A stretch of DNA of 64,000 bases from UBA1724 sp963621575 (lineage in GTDB: Bacteria > Verrucomicrobiota > Lentisphaeria > Oligosphaerales > Oligosphaeraceae): contig CAVFEH010000001.1 in assembly GCA_963621575.1 (NCBI GenBank), positions 186,001-250,000 on the forward strand, in the 5' to 3' direction. The notes under the pieces were generated by a model that made no database searches, had not been told where the DNA came from, and was given only the letters and a program-made list of their open reading frames with translations. This document shows positions 26,241 to 35,238 of this stretch, in pieces. The position numbers were made by a program, and so were the translations under genes. Every line of letters starts with the position of its first letter. Positions within the stretch are counted from its first letter, which is position 1.

Positions 26241-26700
26241 CGTGGTCTCAAACGAGGGATGTTGGACGAACTCTGGGACAAAAAGAAGAGGTTTTCTCCT
26301 TTTCCAGGGAAAACGCCGCTAATGTAACTCCACGGAATGCCCATTTATACGGGTAAAACAAGATTTCCATATTTCTTACCCCTGGACATGTTCGCGGAAA
26401 ACAACTCATAACCGAGATTATGCGACATGATATGTTCCCGGAGGTCCGGTGGCTTTTGGGGTGGCGGTCCGGTTTTGGGGGTGTAGTTATAGTTAGAAAG
26501 AGTTCCGAAAGCATTTCCGCCTGTGCTGCATTTTGGCAGGTTTTCGAACGCCTGTGCTGATGGATTCCGCGTGTTGGGGAGCGGTTCGTTGAAACATGGC
26601 CAAACTTCCCCCTTTGTGGTTCGCAGCCACGACCTCCCGGCGTTGCCGAGCGCAAGGAAGCGGAGGCGTACGAATTTCCTTTTTCTTTCTCTTTATTGTC
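26241..26700. other. 460-bp intergenic region between divergent oxidoreductase and cysteine-rich genes
   Basis: There is no gene I can support. It is AT-richer than its surroundings. It contains a candidate -10 for the oxidoreductase (minus, 26344-26349), the short inverted repeat CATAA/TTATG near 26407-26422, TATAGT at 26488-26493, and the direct repeat CGCCTGTGCTG at 26518 and 26549. Confidence 0.55.
26518..26559 (+). repeat. Direct repeat CGCCTGTGCTG, two copies 31 bp apart
   Basis: Identical 11-mers lie at 26518-26528 and 26549-26559. Spacing is three helical turns, and they sit just downstream of a TATAGT box (26488-26493). They could be paired operator sites for the cysteine-rich gene that follows. 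Confidence 0.4.
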
Positions 26701-27063
26701 ATGCGTTGTCCCGATTGTGGAATGTCCTCCTGTGAGGAGGAGCGAATTGTGGGAGACGACCTCTTTGGGGAGCGTCGTCGTGTGGTCGTCTGCGCCTTCT
26801 GCGGGCGGGAACTGTCTGTGAAGAGGGGTGTTCCAAAGGCGCCTGACACATCTTTGAATGCGTCCTCTTCCGGGGATCCCCTGGAAGGCCTTTTCGGGGA
26901 TCATGCGGATGAATGTGATGCCGGCCTGACTTTGGAGCGTGGGGAATCCCGCTTCTGCCGCACCTGCGCACACTCCCTCTTCAACCTCTACCAGAATCGG
27001 TGTCTACTACATCGCAAGGATGTGGAGCCCATGCAGATATGCAAAGACTACAGGAAACGCTAG
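26701..27063 (+). CDS. Small cysteine-rich (zinc-ribbon-like) protein of unknown function
   Basis: A 120-residue protein with an N-terminal CPDC and CAFC pair, as in a zinc ribbon. A second cysteine set at the C-terminus, FCRTCAHS, then RCLLHRKDVEP and ICKDY, follows a C-x2-C...C...C pattern seen in many small uncharacterised metal-binding proteins. The middle (about 45-85) is low in structure. The frame extends upstream to 26596, but ATG 26701 begins directly at MRCPDCG. It overlaps the next gene by 25 bases, suggesting translational coupling. I do not recognise a named family. Confidence 0.6.
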   Translation: MRCPDCGMSSCEEERIVGDDLFGERRRVVVCAFCGRELSVKRGVPKAPDTSLNASSSGDPLEGLFGDHADECDAGLTLERGESRFCRTCAHSLFNLYQNRCLLHRKDVEPMQICKDYRKR

Positions 27064-27893
27064 GCATCCTATATCTTCCCCTTCTGTTGGCTGCCGCCCT
27101 GCTCTCCTCCTGCGTGGGGTTCGACAGGAGTCGTGACGTCAAGCGAACGGAGGCGTCGCCTGACTACAAGATCTGGGTGCGGTATCTCCCCCATACTGAC
27201 CAGGAGGCGCAGTTCCGGTTGGGAGTGCGCCCCGTGCCAATGGACAATGGTTGGACGGATCTGCGGATGCAGCGGGATCTCCAGCGGATCTACTTTGCTG
27301 AGATTTCCGTTGTGATGGTAGAGGTCTCCCCGGAGGAGCTTCTTCAGGGGGCCTTCCTGGCGCGGCTTCGTCGCTTTGGGGAGCTGGCCAATGAATACCA
27401 GCTGAAGATCCTCATTTCTCTGGTGCAGGCCCGTCCGGAGGCCCCCCAGACGCTGGAACGGGGGAATTTGCTGGATTTCCTGGAACGCCTCGCCCTCCCC
27501 CAGTTCCCCGCCTACTACCTTCAGGAGGACGGCATGCCGGTGGTGCTGGTCCAGGAGTCCTTCGCCTTGCCCGGGCCGAATCCAGATAGCCACGAAGCGG
27601 TTGCCATTCTCCGCATTGGACAGGAACTCCCCGCGTATCGTCCGGAGGCCCCCCGGGATCCTGCCCTGCCCTGTCAATGGGCCTGTGGCGGCATTGCCCC
27701 GGGAAACGGGAGTCTCCGATGGAATCTTCCCCGCAAGCGGGGAAATACCTTGGCAAAGCAACTCAAGCTCCTCCGTGGAACATCCATTAAGGTTCTTTTG
27801 CTCTCCAGCTGGAATGATTATGCCGAGGGCTCCTTCCTGGAGAACAATTCCTTGGACGGCAATGCCTTGACGAGCGCGTTGAAGACACGTTGA
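27039..27893 (+). CDS. Putative lipoprotein with GH99/WbsX-like C-terminal motif
   Basis: A 284-residue protein with a hydrophobic N-terminus ending in the lipobox LLSSC (Cys at about residue 25), so it is probably membrane-anchored. The C-terminal LLLSSWNDYAEGSFLE resembles the SWNEWAEG...LEP signature of GH99-like (WbsX) domains. GH99 enzymes include endo-alpha-mannosidases, which would fit the two GH38 genes, but the protein is shorter than most GH99 enzymes and the first half shows no motif I know. ATG 27039 lies inside the upstream cysteine-rich gene. The frame is also open from a GTG at 27000, but the later ATG places the signal sequence at the N-terminus. Confidence 0.55.
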   Translation: MQRLQETLGILYLPLLLAAALLSSCVGFDRSRDVKRTEASPDYKIWVRYLPHTDQEAQFRLGVRPVPMDNGWTDLRMQRDLQRIYFAEISVVMVEVSPEELLQGAFLARLRRFGELANEYQLKILISLVQARPEAPQTLERGNLLDFLERLALPQFPAYYLQEDGMPVVLVQESFALPGPNPDSHEAVAILRIGQELPAYRPEAPRDPALPCQWACGGIAPGNGSLRWNLPRKRGNTLAKQLKLLRGTSIKVLLLSSWNDYAEGSFLENNSLDGNALTSALKTR

Positions 27894-28074
27894 CCGGCGG
27901 CCTCCAAGGGGCGGTGGGGGAGCGCGGCGGGCACGGAATGGACAAGCCACATGCCACGATGGACATGCCACGTTTTTTTGGGGGGGTGGCGTTGTCCGCA
28001 GTGCCTTGGAGATTTTTCCAGTCAGGGACTTTCCCTCCCGTACGCGCTGCGCGCATACAGGCGGAGGCAGGGGC

Positions 28075-28082
28075 GGTATATT
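28075..28082 (+). promoter_or_regulatory. Candidate -10 box GGTATATT for pgk
   Basis: The box lies 98 bases before the pgk start and matches the TATATT seen before carB, mrp, cdsA, pilT and glnA. Transcripts from here would carry the hairpins at 28103-28133. Confidence 0.4.
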
Positions 28083-28102
28083 ATGCCGATTTTCCAAAGC
28101 AG

Positions 28103-28133
28103 GGTTTGCAAACCGCATTTTTTTATGCGGTTT
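28103..28133 (+). promoter_or_regulatory. Two mutually exclusive hairpins in the pgk leader
   Basis: The palindrome GGTTTGCAAACC (28103-28114) overlaps the left arm of a 9-bp stem, AAACCGCAT (28110-28118) with ATGCGGTTT (28125-28133) around a T6 loop. Only one can form at a time. No T-run follows the second, so it is not a plain terminator. Confidence 0.4.
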
Positions 28134-28180
28134 CCGGCCCTTCCTCCCCCAAACACCCCAACGACTTGGAGACAGACGCA

Positions 28181-29455
28181 ATGAACAAGAAAACGGTTCG
28201 CGACGTGGACCTGAAGGGCAAGAAGGTAGTGATGCGCGTGGATTTCAACGTCCCCCTGAACGCCGAGCATCAGATCACCGACGACACCCGTATCAAGGCT
28301 GCCGAGCCCACGATCAAGTATGTCCTGGAGCAGGGGGCCGCCCTGATCCTGATGAGTCATCTTGGCCGTCCGAAGGGCAAGGGCTACGAGGCCGATTTCA
28401 GCCTGAAGCCCGTGCGTGACTATCTGGCCAAGGATCTGGGCGTCGAGGTCCAGTTCGCCGAGGACTGCCAGAATGCGGATGCCCAGGCGGCCGCTTTGCA
28501 GCCTGGCCAGATCCTCATGCTGGAGAACACCCGTTTCTACAAGGCCGAGGAAGGCAAGGTGAAGAAGACCGACGAGATGAGCGACGAGGAGTACGCCGCC
28601 AAGAAGGCCGAGATGAAGGCGAAGAAGCAGGAGATGGCCGAGAAGCTGTCCACCTACGGTGATGTCTATGTAAACGACGCCTTCGGCACCGCCCACCGCG
28701 ACCACGCCTCCACGGCTTCCATCGCGAAATACATGAAGAAGAAGGGCTGCCCCAGCGTGGCCGGCTTCCTCCTGGAGAAGGAGATCAATTTCCTTGGCAA
28801 CGCCGTGGAGAACGCCGTGCACCCCTTCGTGGCCATCATTGGTGGCGCCAAGGTCTCCGGCAAGCTTGAGGTCCTGCAGAACCTGATGAAGAAGGTGGAT
28901 GCCATCCTCATCGGCGGCGGCATGGCCTATACCTTCCTGAAGGCCCAGGGCCATCAGGTTGGAAAATCCCTGGTGGAGGAAGAGCTCATCGAGACCGCCA
29001 AGGCCACCCTGGCCGACGCCAAGGCCAACAACGTCGATTTCGTGCTGCCCGTGGACAACCTGGCCGCCGACAAATTCGACAACGACGCCGCCATCACCGT
29101 TGTGGGCGACGACATCCCCGCTGACCTCATGGCTCTGGACATCGGTCCCAATACCATCGAGAAGTACACTGGCATCATCAAGGGCGCCAAGACCATCGTC
29201 TGGAACGGCCCCATGGGTTGCTTTGAGATGAGCAACTTCGCCAAGGGCACTTTCGGCGTCTGCCAGGCGGTTGCCGAGGCCACCGAGAAGAACGGCGCCA
29301 TCTCCGTCATCGGCGGTGGTGACTCCGTCAGCGCCGTGAACAAGAGCGGCCTGGCTTCCAAGATGAGCCACATCTCCACAGGCGGCGGTGCCTCCCTGGA
29401 GTATCTGGAAGGAAAGGTCCTTCCCGGTGTGGCCGCCCTGGACGACAAGGAGTAG
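28181..29455 (+). CDS. pgk: Phosphoglycerate kinase
   Basis: A 424-residue glycolytic enzyme converting 1,3-bisphosphoglycerate and ADP to 3-phosphoglycerate and ATP. The family landmarks are MRVDFNVPL, MSHLGRPKG, LLENTRFY-like LMLENTRFYKAEEG, VNDAFGTAHRDHAST, IGGAKVSGKLEVL, and SVIGGGDSVSAVNKSG with THISTGG-like SHISTGGGASLEYLEGK at the end. A charged insert (DEMSDEEYAAKKAEMKAKKQ, about 125-150) is longer than in E. coli. GGAG lies about 10 bases before the ATG. tpiA follows 102 bases downstream, a common glycolytic pairing. Confidence 0.97.
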   Translation: MNKKTVRDVDLKGKKVVMRVDFNVPLNAEHQITDDTRIKAAEPTIKYVLEQGAALILMSHLGRPKGKGYEADFSLKPVRDYLAKDLGVEVQFAEDCQNADAQAAALQPGQILMLENTRFYKAEEGKVKKTDEMSDEEYAAKKAEMKAKKQEMAEKLSTYGDVYVNDAFGTAHRDHASTASIAKYMKKKGCPSVAGFLLEKEINFLGNAVENAVHPFVAIIGGAKVSGKLEVLQNLMKKVDAILIGGGMAYTFLKAQGHQVGKSLVEEELIETAKATLADAKANNVDFVLPVDNLAADKFDNDAAITVVGDDIPADLMALDIGPNTIEKYTGIIKGAKTIVWNGPMGCFEMSNFAKGTFGVCQAVAEATEKNGAISVIGGGDSVSAVNKSGLASKMSHISTGGGASLEYLEGKVLPGVAALDDKE

Positions 29456-29557
29456 TCCATTCCCTCTTCTCCCCGGCGCAGCGCAAGCAAAGATTCCGTG
29501 GCGTCGGGGAGAGACCCCTTCCCATCAACAATCCACATTTTAAGGAGCAAACTCATC

Positions 29558-30328
<771 letters not shown>

Positions 30329-30519
30329 AATCGCCCTGTCGGGCGGATCCGGCGACTGCCCTTCCCCGGCGCCTCTCCTACTTCATGGCGAGGCGCACCG
30401 GAGGGGGGGGCGCCATCCCTTTTCCTTCCGGAATGGTTCCGTGAGGGCAGATATTCCAGTCCCCTCCCCGGGAAATTCGGGGAAAGAATCGGCGAGTCAA
30501 GGAACTTCCTCCTGAGAGT

Positions 30520-31146
30520 ATGGTCGTAGAATCCGGACATGGCAATCCCCCCAGCGACAGAGAGCTGGTGCGGCGCTTCCAGGATTCCCGAGACCAGGAG
30601 GCCTTCGATGCGCTGGTGCGCAGACACTCCTCCCACGCCTATCAGATCGCGTACAGCTTTCTGAACAACCGGGAAGACGCGGAAGAGGTGGTTCAGGACG
30701 CGTTCGTGCGGATCTATCGCCATTTGGCGCGTTTCCGGGGCGACGCGGAATTCACCACGTGGATGTACCGCATTGTCACCAATCTCTGCAACAACAAGTA
30801 CCGGTGGAACAAGGTCCGCGGCGCCGGAAGGAATCTGAGTGTTGACGCGCCCATCCAGATGCACAATGGCTCTGGAGACGGGCCGCCCCGCATGGAACTC
30901 CCCGATGACCGCATGCGTCCCGACCGGGAGGTGGCCTTCGTGGAGTTGCGGGATCGCGTGGAGAAAGCCATGGCCACCTTGCCCGAGGTCTATCGGCAGG
31001 CGGTGTTGTTGCGGAACGTGAAGCAACTGGACTACGACCAGATCGCCGTCTTGCTGAATTGTGCCGTAGGCACTGTGAAGTCCCGCATCAACCGGGGACG
31101 GGAGATCCTCCGGAAGGCATTGGGCCTCAAGGAAGAGGATCGATAA
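30520..31146 (+). CDS. ECF-type RNA polymerase sigma factor
   Basis: A 208-residue sigma-70 family member with only regions 2 and 4. Region 2 (about 20-90) includes AYSFLNNREDAEEVVQDAFVRIYRHL and FTTWMYRIVTNLCNNKYR. Region 4 (about 145-200) has LPEVYRQAVLLRNVKQLDYDQIAVLLN and GTVKSRINRGREILRKAL, the helix-turn-helix that reads the -35 element. The gene follows tpiA by 191 bases. Directly downstream, 86 bases away, is a single-pass membrane protein likely to be its anti-sigma factor. The signal it senses is not evident. Confidence 0.93.
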   Translation: MVVESGHGNPPSDRELVRRFQDSRDQEAFDALVRRHSSHAYQIAYSFLNNREDAEEVVQDAFVRIYRHLARFRGDAEFTTWMYRIVTNLCNNKYRWNKVRGAGRNLSVDAPIQMHNGSGDGPPRMELPDDRMRPDREVAFVELRDRVEKAMATLPEVYRQAVLLRNVKQLDYDQIAVLLNCAVGTVKSRINRGREILRKALGLKEEDR

Positions 31147-31232
31147 GCCCCCTCCCCTCTTGCACAGTTTTTTCGCCTGCATTTTTGTTTCGGACAAAGA
31201 ACGGGCCTCTGTCGTCTCGAATTTTCATTTCC

Positions 31233-32192
31233 ATGGCAAACACCATCGCACAGGACAAGGAAGGCTTCGACCGGGAGAATCTCTCTCGGGAGGACCAGCT
31301 TTTGGATCAGCTGCTGGAACAGTATATGGCGCCTCCGGAAGATCTCTCCCAGCGCATTCTGGCGCGCTGCCACGAGGCTGCCGAGGAGGATGCCTTTCTC
31401 CAGGAAGAGGAATCCCCCGTTTCGCGTCGTCCACGCTTCTCCTTCTGGCGCGTGGCCTCCCTGGCCGCCTGCCTCTGCCTGGGATGCTATCTCGGCATTG
31501 TCTGGGCTGCCAGTCGCGTCCAGGACTCCACTTCCCCTGCTTTGCAGCTGGTGCAGGCGCTCGCCGCCCCCTCCGCGGCACAGCCCGTCGCCGAGACCCC
31601 CTTCGCTGCTGAAAGCGAGGCCTCCGCTCCCGCACTTTTCGCGGACAACGAGGCAGTCGTCGTGAACGCGGCTCCCGCGCTTTTGAAGGAGGCGCCTCGT
31701 CCGGCTCCCCCGAAGATGGTTTCTGCAGGCGAGCTGGCCACTGCGGATCCCCGGGGATTCTCTTTCCGGGATGAACAGACCCTTCGCAGGCGGGCTTCCT
31801 TCCGCACTCCCGCACAGGAGGTCCGGACGGTCTCCACCCAGGGCGGCGAGGCCGCCGGCACTTCCCGCCGCAAGCGCCTGGCTCCCATGGAGAGCGAGGT
31901 CACCCAGGTCTGGGTCGCCCCTGAGATGCTCTCCCAGGAAAAGCTCCAGGCCTTCTTGGAAAAGCATCCCGCCACCACCGCCGGCAGTGCGGTTCCTGAT
32001 GAAAACGGCGTGCTGACCTTCACCATCCTGGCCATGGATACCGAGATCCAGCAACTGGTGGATACCCTCTTCTCCCAGCTCCACTGGAAGCTTCTCTCCC
32101 CCAATTCCCCCCAGCCTGGCGAATTCCAAAATACCCCCATCGCCGGAGAGCCCGTGAAGTATACCATCAAGCTGGTGCAGGGACAGAATTAG
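31233..32192 (+). CDS. Single-pass membrane protein, probable anti-sigma factor
   Basis: A 319-residue protein with a short acidic cytoplasmic N-terminus (about 1-65), one membrane segment (about 71-93, FWRVASLAACLCLGCYLGIVW) and a large Ala/Pro-rich outer part. The C-terminal 90 residues look like a small folded domain (TQVWVAPEMLSQEKLQAFLEK to YTIKLVQG). The layout and its place just behind an ECF sigma gene suggest an anti-sigma factor. The classic zinc-binding H-x3-C-x2-C motif is absent, so it would be a non-ZAS type. ATG 31233 is preferred over the longer open frame. It converges with the PBP2 gene. Confidence 0.62.
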   Translation: MANTIAQDKEGFDRENLSREDQLLDQLLEQYMAPPEDLSQRILARCHEAAEEDAFLQEEESPVSRRPRFSFWRVASLAACLCLGCYLGIVWAASRVQDSTSPALQLVQALAAPSAAQPVAETPFAAESEASAPALFADNEAVVVNAAPALLKEAPRPAPPKMVSAGELATADPRGFSFRDEQTLRRRASFRTPAQEVRTVSTQGGEAAGTSRRKRLAPMESEVTQVWVAPEMLSQEKLQAFLEKHPATTAGSAVPDENGVLTFTILAMDTEIQQLVDTLFSQLHWKLLSPNSPQPGEFQNTPIAGEPVKYTIKLVQGQN

Positions 32193-32415
32193 GATTTCAT
32201 TGACGGTGGCTGGCGGTTGGCCAGCAAGGTGTCTGCCGCGCAGCCAGGCAGTCGGCGGGGAAATATCGAATGTACGGGGGATGGCTGCTCCTGATTCTTT
32301 GCAGGCTTTCCCGGCTGCGATGGCGGGCCTTTGTGGGCGTCAATTTGTGCGCATACAGCGCATGCGCCGAGAGATTCCCGTGTGAATTCCGGGAAACTGC
32401 GTCTTGACCCTTGTT

Positions 32416-34185
32416 TTACGGATGTGCATCAAGAGCAAGGAGTGTGAGCAGGACTTCCCGGGCAATGGGGCCGGCGACGCGTCCGCCTCCGCCGCCGTGT
32501 TCTGCGGTCACGACAACGAGATATTTTGGATGGTTTGCGGGGGCGGCGGCCACCATCCAGGCGTGGGGCTTCTTGCGTCCCCCGGTTTCGGCGGTGCCGG
32601 TCTTTGCCAAGATTGAGACGACGGGTGTCTTGAGGCTCTGTCCTGTTCCTGTGAGCACGCATTGTTCCATGCCGCCTTTCACCAGTGCTTGCGCCCAGGG
32701 GGGGAAGTCGTGCTGCTTCCGAATGCGGATGTCGTCTTGAAGAAAGTATCGTGGGGACAGGAGTTTCCCGGTCAAGGCGAAGTTCATTGCCAGTGCCAGT
32801 TGCATGGGCGTCACGATCCATCCACCCTGCCCGATGGAGCCATTGGCGGCATCCCCGGGATGCCAGGCGCGGTCGCCTTTCCGGGAGGATGACACCCATC
32901 GGGGACAGAAGGGCACGCCGGCGATTTCCTGCTCGGAGAGATCCCCGCCGGTCTTTTCGCCAAAGCCGAAGAGTTTGGCGAAGTCATTCCATTGTTCCTG
33001 GGTGAACTGGCTTCCCAAGGTGCAGAAGAAGGTATTGCAGGAGTTGGCAATGGCCTCCTTCATGTCCTGTTTTCCGTGGACATGGGAGCATCCCAGCTTC
33101 CGTTTGCTGGTGAGAGGATAGTATCCCTGGCAGTCCACGGAACGGAGATTCGCGCCGATGCCCTTTTCCAGGGCGTAGAGTGCCAAAAGTGGTTTCATGA
33201 CAGAGCCTGGCGGATAGTATCCGGCCAGCGCGCGGTTCACAGCACTGCCTTCGCCTTGTGAGGCGGCTCCCAGCGGCGTGGAGGGTGCGGAGTGCATCAC
33301 AAGCACCTGCCCCGTCTCCATCTCCAGGGCCACTACCGCGCCGGAAAGGCCATTCTGCCGGAAGAGCTCCTCCGCCTTGTGCTGGGCTGGGAGACAGATG
33401 GAGAGTCGGCAGTCATCGCCCTTTGTGGCGGGCTCGTAGTCCAGGACGCTGGCGCGGTAGGAGAGCACGTCGGTCTGCAGGAGTTCGGTTCCTGGCTGCC
33501 CCCCCAGCAGGTAATCCAGCACCCGCTCCATGCCCGTGGCACCCGAGAGTTCCGGGGCGTTTGCATTCCAATACCGGCGCTGGTCGCCGCCCTTTGGCGT
33601 GGTCCGCCGGACGGTTCCCCGCAGTTGTGGCGCAGTTTCAGGCTGGAGATATTCCCGCTTCCAGGAGAGCATGATCTCGGTGGCGGGGTGCTGTCTGCGG
33701 AGTGTGAGCCAGCGTGCGCGGGTCTCGGCGGAGACATCCTCCCAGAGTTCCAGGGGCATGGCGGGCTCTTGCCGGAGATGCCGTGAAATGCGTTCCCGGG
33801 AGGGGAGGCTCGCGTATGCCTCGGGGCCCAGATCCGCGGCAAGGGCGGCGATGCGCTCCTCCAGCTTCACCAGTGTTGTGGCGCGGGTATCCCGGGGATC
33901 CCGGACTTGGTCGGGGCGTATCACGATGGCGTAGCTTGGGCGGGTCACATTCAGAGGAGTTCCCGTGCGATCCTGCAACTCCCCCCGGCACGCCGGCACA
34001 TAGACCAGGCGGCTTTGCTCCCGGAACGCCTTCTCTGCCAACGCGCGGTCGGGGCGCAGCTGATACCAGGCCACCACCCCCACGAGCCCCAGGAAAAGCG
34101 TCGTCACCGCCAGAGCCAACCCCGGCACCACACCGCGACCGGGAAGTCCCTCATGCTCCTTCGACTGACTCTCTTTTTCCTTCAT
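32416..34185 (-). CDS. mrdA: Penicillin-binding protein 2 (class B transpeptidase)
   Basis: A 589-residue class B PBP that cross-links peptidoglycan, probably during cell elongation. One membrane anchor (about 20-40) is followed by a dimerisation/pedestal region (55-250) with RGELQDRTGTPL. The transpeptidase domain has Ser328-x-x-Lys331 in PPGSVMKPL, SCN at 382-384 and KTG at 528-530. The length and motif spacing fit PBP2/MrdA better than FtsI, but no rodA or mreCD is adjacent to confirm it. AGGAG lies four bases before the ATG. It is downstream of the TrmH-family gene, 41 bases apart. Confidence 0.88.
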   Translation of the reverse strand: MKEKESQSKEHEGLPGRGVVPGLALAVTTLFLGLVGVVAWYQLRPDRALAEKAFREQSRLVYVPACRGELQDRTGTPLNVTRPSYAIVIRPDQVRDPRDTRATTLVKLEERIAALAADLGPEAYASLPSRERISRHLRQEPAMPLELWEDVSAETRARWLTLRRQHPATEIMLSWKREYLQPETAPQLRGTVRRTTPKGGDQRRYWNANAPELSGATGMERVLDYLLGGQPGTELLQTDVLSYRASVLDYEPATKGDDCRLSICLPAQHKAEELFRQNGLSGAVVALEMETGQVLVMHSAPSTPLGAASQGEGSAVNRALAGYYPPGSVMKPLLALYALEKGIGANLRSVDCQGYYPLTSKRKLGCSHVHGKQDMKEAIANSCNTFFCTLGSQFTQEQWNDFAKLFGFGEKTGGDLSEQEIAGVPFCPRWVSSSRKGDRAWHPGDAANGSIGQGGWIVTPMQLALAMNFALTGKLLSPRYFLQDDIRIRKQHDFPPWAQALVKGGMEQCVLTGTGQSLKTPVVSILAKTGTAETGGRKKPHAWMVAAAPANHPKYLVVVTAEHGGGGGRVAGPIAREVLLTLLALDAHP

Positions 34186-34226
34186 TGACTCCTGGACACC
34201 GAGGGGAAAACGCCCTGGCCTTTCTC

Positions 34227-35090
34227 CTAGCAGTCGGCGGAATCGGGCACCCGTCCGGGATCCTTCAGCAACCCGGCGGCCAGGCGCTGCCGGACTACTT
34301 CATAGAGAAGAATAGAGGTTGCGGTGGAGACATTCAGGGAGTCCGCCTCCCCCAGCATGGGAAGCCGCACCACCAAGTCCGCCTGTTGGATCCAGGGCTT
34401 GGTGAGTCCGAACTGCTCGGCGCCCACTACCACGGCCACGGGCTTCGTCAGATCCACTTGCGTATAGAGGGTGTCCACGTGCGGGGATGTCGCCAGGATC
34501 CGGATGCCTTGTTGCTTGAGCCAGGGAATGGCTTCCTGGGTGGTTGCCTCAGCCACGGGGAGCGTGAAAAGGTTTCCGGTGCTTGCTCGTACCACATTTG
34601 GATTAAAGAGATCGGTGCGGGAGTCGCAGAGGATCAGCCCATCCACCTGGACGGCATCGGAGGAGCGCATGATGGTGCCCAGATTGCCGGGCTTCTCGAT
34701 TTGTTCGGCCACCAGATAGAAGGGATTGTCCACGTGCTTCAGGTCCTTCAGGCCACGGTGGATCTGCGGTCCCACGCCCAGAAGCCCCTCGGGACGGTCC
34801 CGGTAGCACATTTTCGCGAAGGCGGCGGGCGCCACACGGATCAACCGTGCGCCCCGTTCGGCCCACTGCCGCAGGAGCTCCTCCTCGTGGTGTTTTTCGG
34901 CGGGGAACATCTCCGGGCAGACGAAGATCTCCTTCAGGGGATAGCCGCCCGCCAGGGCGCGGACCAGGGCGCGATAGCCTTCCGCCAGCACAACTTGGCT
35001 GTCGTCCCGCTCCGGACGATCCCGCCACCGCACTACCTGCTTCACTTTCGGATTCTGCAGACTCGTCAGCTCTTCGTGAAAACGCATCAT
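34227..35090 (-). CDS. TrmH/SpoU-family RNA 2'-O-methyltransferase
   Basis: A 287-residue protein with the SPOUT knot motifs: EKPGNLGTIMRSSDA (motif 1), VVVGAEQFGLT (motif 2) and LPMLGEADSLNVSTATSILLYE (motif 3). The N-terminal 120 residues form a substrate-binding domain (LQNPKVKQVVRWRDR). The family uses S-adenosylmethionine to methylate ribose 2'-OH in tRNA or rRNA. Whether this one acts on rRNA (RlmB/TsnR-like) or tRNA cannot be told. The start is either of two adjacent ATGs. Confidence 0.9.
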   Translation of the reverse strand: MMRFHEELTSLQNPKVKQVVRWRDRPERDDSQVVLAEGYRALVRALAGGYPLKEIFVCPEMFPAEKHHEEELLRQWAERGARLIRVAPAAFAKMCYRDRPEGLLGVGPQIHRGLKDLKHVDNPFYLVAEQIEKPGNLGTIMRSSDAVQVDGLILCDSRTDLFNPNVVRASTGNLFTLPVAEATTQEAIPWLKQQGIRILATSPHVDTLYTQVDLTKPVAVVVGAEQFGLTKPWIQQADLVVRLPMLGEADSLNVSTATSILLYEVVRQRLAAGLLKDPGRVPDSADC

Positions 35091-35098
35091 TCTTCTCA

Positions 35099-35106
35099 GC
35101 TATATT
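35099..35106 (+). promoter_or_regulatory. Candidate -10 box GCTATATT for cdsA
   Basis: The octamer is identical to those before mrp and carB. It lies 133 bases before the cdsA start, in the gap between the divergent TrmH-family gene and cdsA. Confidence 0.35.
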
Positions 35107-35238
35107 CTGAAAACAATCAAAAAAGGAGGCAGAAGCCTCCTTTCAACCGCACGCCGGGTAAGATAATGCCTGCCTGTGGCACCGCCCTCGCTCGTGCCCC
35201 GCCGCAAACCACCCTCTTTCCAAGAATCCCACGCCATT

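Noticed and set aside
32344..32370. GCGCAT/ATGCGC inverted repeat in the gap between the anti-sigma and PBP2 genes
   Set aside because: A 6-bp stem with no T-run in a GC-rich gap is not distinctive enough to call a terminator or operator.
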